The position numbers and the translations under genes are program-made. Of a stretch of DNA of 6,761 nt, positions 1 to 5,099 are shown in pieces (the stretch's first letter is position 1; every line of letters starts with the position of its first letter). Origin of the DNA: Marinilabiliales bacterium (lineage in GTDB: Bacteria; Bacteroidota; Bacteroidia; Bacteroidales; BM523); contig PKSZ01000193.1 in the NCBI GenBank assembly GCA_002869425.1, positions 1 to 6,761 on the forward strand, given 5' to 3'. The notes beneath the pieces were generated by a model that made no database searches, was not told where the DNA came from, and worked only from the letters and a program-made list of their open reading frames with translations.

Positions 1-552
1 CAAAATGTAGTAGAAACGCTTGCTGTGAAATCTATGGCAAAGGCTAAGTATTCTACAAAAAATATTGGACATTACGGTTTGGCCTTTAAACATTATACAC
101 ATTTTACTTCACCCATAAGAAGATATCCGGATGTAATGGTGCACAGGCTTTTGGATGCTGTTTTAAACAAGAGAAATCCAGAGGAATTGCAGATTCTTGA
201 AAAAAAGTGTCGTCATTCTTCTGAAATGGAGCAACGAGCAGAAAAAGCTGAAAGATCCTCTATAAAGTATAAACAGGTTGAGTTTTTGAAGGATAGTATT
301 GGAGAAATTTTTGATGGTGTAATTTCAGATTTAACAGACTGGGGTATTTATGTTGAATTGAAAGCCAACAAATGCGAAGGAATGGTTCCTTTAAGAGATA
401 TGGATGATGATTATTACGTTTTTGATGAAGAAAATTATGCAATTTATGGAAAACATACTCGTAGAAGATACTCTATTGGTGATGATGTTACAATCAGAAT
501 TGTAAGAGCAGATTTGCAAAAGAAGCAATTGGATTTTAAATTGTTAAATTAA
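1..552 (+). CDS. rnr: Ribonuclease R, C-terminal part (5' end outside window)
   Basis: This is the 3' end of an RNase II/RNase R family 3'-to-5' exoribonuclease, which degrades structured RNA processively in the cytoplasm. The open frame runs from base 1, so the start and the main part of the catalytic RNB domain lie upstream. The visible RNB end carries the family signature FTSPIRRYPD at about codons 35-44, followed by the helical stretch VMVHRLL. An S1 RNA-binding domain fills about codons 100-182 (IGEIFDGVISDLTDWGIYVEL, then IGDDVTIRIV), and the protein stops right after it. The lysine-rich tail that follows S1 in the E. coli enzyme is absent. RNase R is preferred over RNase II from general resemblance to Bacteroidota RNase R, but the N-terminal domains that would settle this are not visible. 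The next gene starts 43 nt downstream on the same strand. Confidence 0.93.
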   Translation, partial: QNVVETLAVKSMAKAKYSTKNIGHYGLAFKHYTHFTSPIRRYPDVMVHRLLDAVLNKRNPEELQILEKKCRHSSEMEQRAEKAERSSIKYKQVEFLKDSIGEIFDGVISDLTDWGIYVELKANKCEGMVPLRDMDDDYYVFDEENYAIYGKHTRRRYSIGDDVTIRIVRADLQKKQLDFKLLN

Positions 553-568
553 TAAAACGATATTTTTT

Positions 569-576
569 TAATTTCG
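569..576 (+). promoter_or_regulatory. Possible -7 promoter element for the DUF2007 gene
   Basis: TAATTTCG matches the Bacteroidota -7 consensus TAnnTTTG at all but one fixed position. It ends 19 nt before the ATG at 596, which would give a leader of about 12-14 nt. No convincing -33 TTTG was found at the expected distance, so this is a weak call. Confidence 0.35.
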
Positions 577-595
577 TATAAACAAATAAAAAGTT

Positions 596-835
596 ATGGA
601 AGATAGATTGATGACACTTGCATATTTTAGTTATGCTCACCGGGCTCATATTTTAAGAGGACTGCTTGAGCAGGCAGGAATTAATGCCATTGTTTCTACT
701 AAAACTGTACTTGATTGTGCAGATGGTGTGCGTATACAGGTTCGCGAAAAGGATTTGGATGCTGCAATAAAAATAATGAAGGATGCTGGAGAAGAATATA
801 ATCCTGAGGAGGTAGAAAAAATAGAAAACAAATAG
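596..835 (+). CDS. Small DUF2007-type putative signal-transducing protein
   Basis: This is a 79-residue cytoplasmic protein with no signal peptide or membrane segment. Its layout is that of the DUF2007 (GlnB-like fold) family: a first strand (LAYFSYAHRAH), a helix (ILRGLLEQAG), a strand (INAIVSTKTV), then GVRIQVREKDLDAAIKIMKDAG, which matches the family pattern of a strand with V-x-V followed by a helix. An acidic tail (EEYNPEEVEKIE) ends it. No specific biochemical role is known for the family; a regulatory role is only suggested by the fold. The ATG at 596 is used; a second in-frame ATG at 611 is possible and would remove only five residues. It lies 43 nt after the RNase R gene and 7 nt before the barrel gene, so it may be co-transcribed with the latter. 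Confidence 0.72.
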   Translation: MEDRLMTLAYFSYAHRAHILRGLLEQAGINAIVSTKTVLDCADGVRIQVREKDLDAAIKIMKDAGEEYNPEEVEKIENK

Positions 836-842
836 TATTTAG

Positions 843-1565
843 GTGAATAGGTTTAACCATTCATTATTCTTATTAGTTTGTATTTTTCTTTTTGAGTTCA
901 ACTCAATAGCTCAGGATGATGGTATGTTTTCTTCTGTCAGAAGATTTAAGCAATTGGATAACGATTTTGTTGTCATCAATGTTAATTCTGATCAGTGGGT
1001 AAATGATAATGATAATATTTCTGTTAAAACAGCGTCTTTTGGTTTTGGAATGCATATCATGGCTCCTGTAATTGGTAAGCATACTTTGATTTGTTTTGCA
1101 GCAGGTGCTGGATTTAGTGCAAATAATTTATACACCAACGGATATCCGCAATTAGATAGTATCGGGGCAACCCATCTGGATTTATTTCCTGATAGTATTA
1201 GCTATTCCAATAACAAAATTATTGCTAATTATTTTGAGATTCCATTGGAGCTCAGATATCGTACCATTCCAGATAATAAAGGTCGAAGCTTTAAATTGAA
1301 CGTGGGTGTGAAAGGGGGATATCTTTTTCAATCACATACAAAGTATGATGGCGACGAGTTTAGACCGGGTAAACCCAACGAACAAGTAAAATTCAAAGAA
1401 TACAGGATAAAAAATTTACTGAATTACCGGTATGGTCCATACATTCGTATTGGTTATGGGAAAATGTCTGTATCAGCATCATATACTATGACAAACCTTT
1501 TTGTTGAAAATAAAGGCCCTGTATTTCGCTACTACTCAATAGGTTTGTCTATTATTCCAATTTAA
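843..1565 (+). CDS. PorT-type outer-membrane beta-barrel protein
   Basis: This is a 240-residue secreted protein, probably an eight-stranded outer-membrane barrel of the OMP_b-brl_2 (PorT-like) type. The start is GTG. An N-terminal signal peptide (hydrophobic core about residues 8-18) probably ends at SIA23 before Q24. Many alternating or amphipathic strands follow. The stretch NYFEIPLELRYR (129-140) is the most recognisable family motif (Y-hydrophobic-E-I-P-L-hydrophobic-L-[RK]-Y), followed by LNVGVKGGYLF and the strands YGPYIRIGYGKMSVSASYTM. The C-terminus (YYSIGLSIIPI) looks like a closing strand. PorT itself belongs to the type IX secretion apparatus, but this superfamily is large and nothing here shows that this is the T9SS subunit. 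The ligand or partner is unknown. The gene follows the DUF2007 gene by 7 nt with no visible promoter of its own. Confidence 0.78.
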   Translation: MNRFNHSLFLLVCIFLFEFNSIAQDDGMFSSVRRFKQLDNDFVVINVNSDQWVNDNDNISVKTASFGFGMHIMAPVIGKHTLICFAAGAGFSANNLYTNGYPQLDSIGATHLDLFPDSISYSNNKIIANYFEIPLELRYRTIPDNKGRSFKLNVGVKGGYLFQSHTKYDGDEFRPGKPNEQVKFKEYRIKNLLNYRYGPYIRIGYGKMSVSASYTMTNLFVENKGPVFRYYSIGLSIIPI

Positions 1566-1594
1566 TTGTTATTTCGTGCAACCTTTTTTTTTCT

Positions 1595-1619
1595 CTTTGC
1601 ATCTATTGAATGTGCAAAG
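1595..1619. repeat. Inverted repeat, 7-bp stem
   Basis: CTTTGCA (1595-1601) is an exact reverse complement of TGCAAAG (1613-1619), with an 11-nt loop. It follows the nine-T run rather than preceding one, so it is not an intrinsic terminator for + strand transcription. It could be an RNA hairpin or a protein-binding site. Confidence 0.5.
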
Positions 1620-1678
1620 GATTTGGCGATGCTATTAAATAATGTATCAATCAAAAAGTTGTCCTCAAGTCCCCAAAA

Positions 1679-1702
1679 TAAAGCCACCTACAATTAGCTT
1701 TA
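1679..1702. repeat. Inverted repeat, 6-bp stem
   Basis: TAAAGC (1679-1684) pairs exactly with GCTTTA (1697-1702) around a 12-nt loop. It lies immediately upstream of the terminator hairpin. A stem this short can arise by chance in AT-rich DNA, so its significance rests on its position. Confidence 0.35.
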
Positions 1703-1709
1703 CGCTTGT

Positions 1710-1739
1710 AAATCCCCCGCCCGGGGGATTTCTTTTTCC
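1710..1739 (+). terminator. Strong intrinsic terminator upstream of hemW
   Basis: AAATCCCCC (1710-1718) pairs perfectly with GGGGGATTT (1723-1731) around the four-base loop GCCC, and the T-rich run TTTCTTTTT follows. Five consecutive G-C pairs stand out in such AT-rich DNA. It should end transcripts from the RNase R / DUF2007 / barrel side and insulate hemW. The stem is symmetric, but the opposite strand lacks a long T run, so it acts mainly on + transcripts. Confidence 0.9.
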
Positions 1740-1757
1740 ATCAGATTAATTTTATTC

Positions 1758-1765
1758 TAACTTTG
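1758..1765 (+). promoter_or_regulatory. -7 promoter element of hemW
   Basis: TAACTTTG is an exact match to the Bacteroidota -7 consensus TAnnTTTG. Only four bases separate it from the ATG at 1770, so transcription would begin at or very near the start codon. A T-rich stretch at 1733-1737 lies where the -33 TTTG would be expected, but it is not a clean match. Confidence 0.65.
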
Positions 1766-1769
1766 CTGA

Positions 1770-2900
1770 ATGTCTGCCATATACATTCATGTGCCTTTTT
1801 GCAAAAGCAAATGTTCATATTGCTCGTTTTATTCAGTTGATAAGTCTGAAAACATTGAGCCATGGGCTAAAGCAGTAATTTCTGAAGCAGATATAAGAAA
1901 AACCTATCTAACCGATAAAAACGTCCATTCTGTATATTTTGGGGGAGGAACGCCGAGCTATATTCCGGTTGTTCTAATCGAAGAAATAATGTCTTTCCTG
2001 GGAAAAAAATATTCATTTAATCCAGGAATTGAATGTACCATTGAAGCCAATCCGGATGATATCAGTATTGAATGGCTGAAAAAAGTGAAACAAGCAGGCT
2101 TTAATAGGTTAAGTGTTGGCATACAGTCTTTTATAGATAATGAATTGTTGTTGATGAATCGGAGGCACAATGCAAATCAGGCCATTGACTCTGTGAAAAA
2201 AGCAAGGTCTGTTGGTTTTGAGAATGTTTCCATTGATTTAATTTATGGAATTCCCGGCTCAAGTATAAAGAGTTGGAATGAAAACCTGAATAAGGTATTA
2301 AGTTTACAGGTAGATCATATTTCTGCTTATTGTCTGTCGGTGGATGAGGGTACTTCATTTTATACCAAGCTAAAAGACGGAAGTATGGAATTGGTAGATG
2401 ATGAATTGCAGATTGAGCAATATCGATTGCTAAATCAGGTTTTAACAGATAATGGCTTTTGCCATTATGAGATTTCCAATTTTGCAAAACCCGGACATAA
2501 ATCTTTGCATAATAGTTCATATTGGAATCAAACGCAATATTTAGGTTTGGGACCTTCGGCACATTCATTCAATGGATTTACAAGAGATTGGAATTGTTCC
2601 AATATCAGCAAATACATAGAAGGAATTCAAAATAATTCAAATTTTTCGCAAAGAGAAGAACTATCCATTTCAGACAAACTCAATGATTATATATTAACCA
2701 GTCTGCGAACAAAAAATGGATTTGATCTCCAATATTCAGAAACAAACTTTGGCAGTCAGTATACCAAAAGACTTATCTCAAAGTTTGATGCATGTATTCA
2801 AAAGGGCTGGATGAAAGATTGTTACGGATTTTATGTAATGACACTGGATGGATGGTTGTTATCTGATGCAATATTGCAGGATTTGATTTTTATCGATTAA
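1770..2900 (+). CDS. hemW: HemW, radical-SAM heme chaperone
   Basis: This 376-residue protein belongs to the HemN/HemW class of radical S-adenosylmethionine proteins. The 4Fe-4S ligands are C11, C15 and C18 in CKSKCSYC, followed by F20 rather than the fourth cysteine (CxC) seen in true coproporphyrinogen dehydrogenase HemN. A glycine-rich SAM-binding motif, GGGTPS, is at 58-63. The heme-binding HNxxYW motif is present as HNSSYW at 247-252, within YEISNFA...GLGPSAHSF, which is typical of HemW. The C-terminal HemN-type winged-helix part starts near 300 (DYILTSLRTKNGF) and ends with GWLLSDAILQDL. HemW proteins bind heme and deliver it to target proteins; they are often mis-annotated as oxygen-independent coproporphyrinogen III oxidase. 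Length is normal and all key residues are intact. The start is fixed by the conserved N-terminus (IYIHVPFC). The gene stands alone, with a terminator upstream and a promoter almost touching its start codon. Confidence 0.93.
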   Translation: MSAIYIHVPFCKSKCSYCSFYSVDKSENIEPWAKAVISEADIRKTYLTDKNVHSVYFGGGTPSYIPVVLIEEIMSFLGKKYSFNPGIECTIEANPDDISIEWLKKVKQAGFNRLSVGIQSFIDNELLLMNRRHNANQAIDSVKKARSVGFENVSIDLIYGIPGSSIKSWNENLNKVLSLQVDHISAYCLSVDEGTSFYTKLKDGSMELVDDELQIEQYRLLNQVLTDNGFCHYEISNFAKPGHKSLHNSSYWNQTQYLGLGPSAHSFNGFTRDWNCSNISKYIEGIQNNSNFSQREELSISDKLNDYILTSLRTKNGFDLQYSETNFGSQYTKRLISKFDACIQKGWMKDCYGFYVMTLDGWLLSDAILQDLIFID

Positions 2901-2901
2901 A

Positions 2902-2929
2902 TTTGGGAACGTTTCGCATTTTATATTGT
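2902..2929 (+). promoter_or_regulatory. Weak candidate promoter of the sigma-factor operon
   Basis: TTTG at 2902-2905 and TATATTGT at 2922-2929 resemble the -33 and -7 elements of Bacteroidota promoters, with a 16-nt gap that is a little short. The -7 match is imperfect. The position, 16 nt before the ATG at 2946, is suitable. Read-through from hemW is an alternative source of transcription, since no terminator hairpin is visible after it. Confidence 0.25.
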
Positions 2930-2945
2930 CTAATAATTGAGTTTC

Positions 2946-3563
2946 ATGGATGTTGATGAACAGATTATAAGGGGCTGTATGCGCTATAAGAGAAAATCCC
3001 AGCAGAAACTATGGGATTTGTATGCGCCGCTAATGAAAAGTATTTGTTTTCGTTATGCCCGCGACATGGATGAAGCTTCTGATATTTTACAGGAGGGCTT
3101 TTTAAAGGTTTTTCTGAACATAAAAAAATATCAGTGGAAAGGTTCTTTTGAAGGCTGGATGAAAAGGGTAATGGTAAACACGGCCATCAACTATTATAAA
3201 AAAAATCAATCCAATTATTATTTCGAACAGATTGATGAAGAGAGAACAAACGAACAGGAAGTTGATGAGCAGTATGAAGAGGACAATGCAGTTGATAAAA
3301 TGCATGAGTCTGATTTGAAAAAAGATTACAACACAGTGGCTAGGGCTGGATTTACAGAAGATGAGCTAATGGCTGCATTAAAAACAATCCCCGATCATTT
3401 TAGAATTGTTTTCTCTATGTCTGTACTCGATGGGTATAAGCATAAGGAAATAGCCGGTATGCTTTTGATAGATGAAAAGACAAGTAGAACCCGACTGTTA
3501 AGAGCAAAAAAACTTCTTAAGAATCAACTTTTTGAAATGAGTATTAAAAAACTTGTAAAGTGA
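2946..3563 (+). CDS. ECF-like sigma-70 family RNA polymerase sigma factor
   Basis: This 205-residue protein has the two-domain layout of extracytoplasmic-function sigma factors. Region 2 spans about 20-87 (LWDLYAPLMKSICFRYARD, then DEASDILQEGFLKVFLNIKKY and FEGWMKRVMVNTAINYYKK), covering core-RNAP binding and -10 recognition. Region 4 spans about 138-195 (IPDHFRIVFSMSVLDGYKHKEIA, then TSRTRLLRAKKLLK), a helix-turn-helix for upstream-element binding. The linker between them (about 88-137) is longer than usual and very acidic (runs of E/D in ERTNEQEVDEQYEEDN). The ATG at 2946 is chosen; a TTG at 2937 would add three residues but is less likely. Its stop overlaps the start of the next gene, a membrane protein that is probably its anti-sigma factor. 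Target genes are unknown; autoregulation of the operon would be usual for the class but is not shown here. Confidence 0.9.
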   Translation: MDVDEQIIRGCMRYKRKSQQKLWDLYAPLMKSICFRYARDMDEASDILQEGFLKVFLNIKKYQWKGSFEGWMKRVMVNTAINYYKKNQSNYYFEQIDEERTNEQEVDEQYEEDNAVDKMHESDLKKDYNTVARAGFTEDELMAALKTIPDHFRIVFSMSVLDGYKHKEIAGMLLIDEKTSRTRLLRAKKLLKNQLFEMSIKKLVK

Positions 3564-4150
3564 CAGAAAAAAAAGACATAGTAGACGAATTATACCAATC
3601 GGGACTCAAAAACCACAAAGTTCAGACTAAAGAAGAGGAATGGAAGGCTGTGAAAAGATCAGTGGCCTATAGTTTGTTTCTTAAATCCGGATTTCAACAT
3701 TTTAATTTCGTTTATGTTTTATTGGGAATTTTGGCAATAGTTTCTGTTTCAGTTTTGGCGTGGCCCGAAAACAATTCGGCACGTACAATAGACGTTGAGG
3801 CAGAAAGCCCTGGAAGTGTAAGTTCACAGAAAGAACCGGAGGAAATTACAGAAGAAAAAGTTGGAAGCATTATTCAAGAGGAGAAGCAGGAAAAAGAACC
3901 CAAAAACCATGTTGAGGAGAAGGAGTCAGAAGATGAAAATGCATTTGTTAAAACTACAGAGGCAGAAGTAGAGACAGAGGTAGAGCAGGAACCGGTAGAA
4001 AAGAATACAAAATCAACATTCGATACTATTAAAGCTGTTGAGGATCAGAATCAGGAGATTCACAAAAAGGAAAAAGTTATAATTGTGAAACAGGATACAG
4101 TATACGAATTTGATACCGTTGATAAACCAAAATGGTGGAAACGCAAGTAA
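3560..4150 (+). CDS. Single-pass membrane protein, probable anti-sigma factor
   Basis: This is a 196-residue protein of no family I can name. Residues 1-48 are a charged cytoplasmic segment (MTEKKDIVDELYQSGLKNHK, then a conserved-looking EEEWKAVKRSV). One transmembrane helix lies at about 50-67 (FVYVLLGILAIVSVSVLAW). A periplasmic tail from about 70 to 170 is extremely acidic and low in complexity, with imperfect TEAEVE/TEVEQE repeats. The last part, KVIIVKQDTVYEFDTV (172-187), is beta-prone and is followed by a basic, aromatic end (KPKWWKRK). No zinc-binding HxxxCxxC motif of classical ZAS anti-sigma factors is present. The GTG start lies in a GTGA overlap with the sigma stop, which implies translational coupling and fixed stoichiometry. 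From topology and position the N-terminal segment is inferred to hold the sigma factor at the membrane, with the tail sensing the envelope. The barrel gene follows after 7 nt. Confidence 0.68.
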   Translation: MTEKKDIVDELYQSGLKNHKVQTKEEEWKAVKRSVAYSLFLKSGFQHFNFVYVLLGILAIVSVSVLAWPENNSARTIDVEAESPGSVSSQKEPEEITEEKVGSIIQEEKQEKEPKNHVEEKESEDENAFVKTTEAEVETEVEQEPVEKNTKSTFDTIKAVEDQNQEIHKKEKVIIVKQDTVYEFDTVDKPKWWKRK

Positions 4151-4157
4151 CTGCATT

Positions 4158-5063
4158 ATGTTAAAAATTGCGGTTGTAGGTCTGATTATGTGTTCGATTT
4201 TCTGTTTGCAAATACAAGCACAGAACGTTACTGCCGAAAATCAAAATCCTCCGGATTCGATTCATTATGATACGGTTATCGTTGTTAAAGAGCCTGTGGT
4301 TATTAAGAAAACAGTTGTAGTTGAATCGGATTGTGATTTTTATGAAAACCTAACACAGGCCTTTGGCTTTAATTTTTCAGGTTTGGCAATGATTCCCGAT
4401 TATTCCACAGAGAAATTCTCCGCAAAGCAGGCAGAATACCTCGAAAATGCAGAATTGTTCAGACTGAGTCAATATGCAGGAATGCATTACAATATTGGAA
4501 AAGATTTACTTGGTCTTTCCATTGGGATGTCTCTGCTGAATTACCGATCTGCTTTTCATTACCATTCTGCAAAGTTGAATTATTATGTAAACGACATTGT
4601 TTTACGTGATACGCTTGATGATTATTTTGTTATAAACGGATCAGATACTGCTCATGTTTATGTGGTTGATGAGGAGATTATTACGGTTGAGGATTCCTTG
4701 CTTGAGTGGCAAACATATAGTCATGAAAGGGGTACAAAATTTTTATCCTTTCCTTTGGGCTTAAATGGAAATTTCCAGTTTGATAAACTTCACGTTAATC
4801 CCTTTACCGAGTTTTGTTTGATTTATGAGTTTGCTTCAAAAATTCCTTATTATAGCTTTGATGATAAATTAAAGCCCCGGAAGATGGATTTATCCAGCGG
4901 ATCAAAATTTCATTATGGACTGGCTGCTGGTATTTCTCTTTCTTATGAAATTGATGATCATATACAGTTCGGCTTGAAGTATTATTATTTATTTATTCAT
5001 CGTAAAGATAATCAGAATCTTAAGGGCAGTTCTTTGGGGTTGTCATTAATGTATTCTTTGTAA
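4158..5063 (+). CDS. Secreted outer-membrane beta-barrel protein of the sigma operon
   Basis: This 301-residue protein has a signal peptide (about residues 1-21, MLKIAVVGLIMCSIFCLQ, cleavage likely QA21|Q22). A short linker follows that contains a beta-strand-like stretch, HYDTVIVVKEPVVIKKTVVVE (positions 36-56). From about 65 onward alternating hydrophobic and aromatic strands suggest an outer-membrane barrel of the PorT-like or general OMP_b-brl class: FGFNFSGLAMIP, YAGMHYNIG, LLGLSIGMSLLNYR, KFLSFPLGLNGNFQF, FHYGLAAGISLSYEI, IQFGLKYYYLFI and the closing SLGLSLMYSL. Long acidic loops (about 150-185) would face outward. The in-frame opening extends back to an ATG at 4110 inside the anti-sigma gene, but the ATG at 4158 is chosen because it begins a clean signal peptide. 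As third gene of a sigma / anti-sigma operon it may be a target, a sensor, or the surface partner of the anti-sigma tail. No specific function is recognised. Confidence 0.72.
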   Translation: MLKIAVVGLIMCSIFCLQIQAQNVTAENQNPPDSIHYDTVIVVKEPVVIKKTVVVESDCDFYENLTQAFGFNFSGLAMIPDYSTEKFSAKQAEYLENAELFRLSQYAGMHYNIGKDLLGLSIGMSLLNYRSAFHYHSAKLNYYVNDIVLRDTLDDYFVINGSDTAHVYVVDEEIITVEDSLLEWQTYSHERGTKFLSFPLGLNGNFQFDKLHVNPFTEFCLIYEFASKIPYYSFDDKLKPRKMDLSSGSKFHYGLAAGISLSYEIDDHIQFGLKYYYLFIHRKDNQNLKGSSLGLSLMYSL

Positions 5064-5099
5064 AGAAACTAAAGTAAACTCCTCAAGTGCTTTACTTTA
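5054..5099. terminator. Possible terminator hairpins between convergent genes
   Basis: Two inverted repeats lie at the junction of the convergent barrel and lipoprotein genes. TTCTTT (5054-5059) faces AAAGAA (5062-5067) with only two bases between, and TAAAGTAAA (5070-5078) pairs exactly with TTTACTTTA (5091-5099) around 12 bases. The second is inside the end of the lipoprotein coding region. Both stems are almost pure A-T and no good T run follows, so any terminator role is weak. Confidence 0.3.

Larger units (their letters stand above)
1566..1769. other. 204-nt intergenic region with three inverted repeats
   Basis: No credible gene is seen here. The stretch holds, in order: a weak hairpin (TTGT 1566-1569 with GCAA 1578-1581) followed by a C and a run of nine T at 1584-1592; an inverted repeat at 1595-1619; an inverted repeat at 1679-1702; the strong intrinsic terminator at 1710-1739; and the hemW -7 element at 1758-1765. 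A partial -7-like match (TCTCTTTG at 1592-1599) could in principle start a short transcript that ends at the terminator, so a small RNA or a structured 3' leader or trailer is possible. That is inference only. Confidence 0.6.

Noticed and set aside
843..1565. Type IX secretion protein PorT proper
   Set aside because: The barrel is PorT-like in fold motifs, but the superfamily is broad and there is no T9SS gene next to it, so the specific name is not justified.
2131..2568. 145-codon open frame on the - strand inside hemW
   Set aside because: It lies wholly antisense to a gene with all HemW motifs intact, and its translation has no recognisable domain or signal.
1770..2900. Annotation as oxygen-independent coproporphyrinogen III oxidase (HemN)
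   Set aside because: The fourth cysteine of HemN (CxxCxC) is replaced by F20, and the HemW heme-binding HNxxYW motif is present.
2937..2945. TTG start three codons upstream of the sigma-factor ATG
   Set aside because: The ATG at 2946 gives a normal family N-terminus and ATG is preferred; the extra three residues add nothing conserved.
3102..3305. Hydrophobic 67-codon open frame on the - strand inside the sigma-factor gene
   Set aside because: Its hydrophobic look (I, F and L runs) is what the reverse complement of A-rich, Lys/Glu/Asn-coding DNA gives; it is antisense to conserved sigma region 2.
4110..4157. Upstream in-frame ATG for the barrel gene, inside the anti-sigma coding region
   Set aside because: It would put 16 polar residues before a textbook signal peptide that begins exactly at the ATG at 4158.
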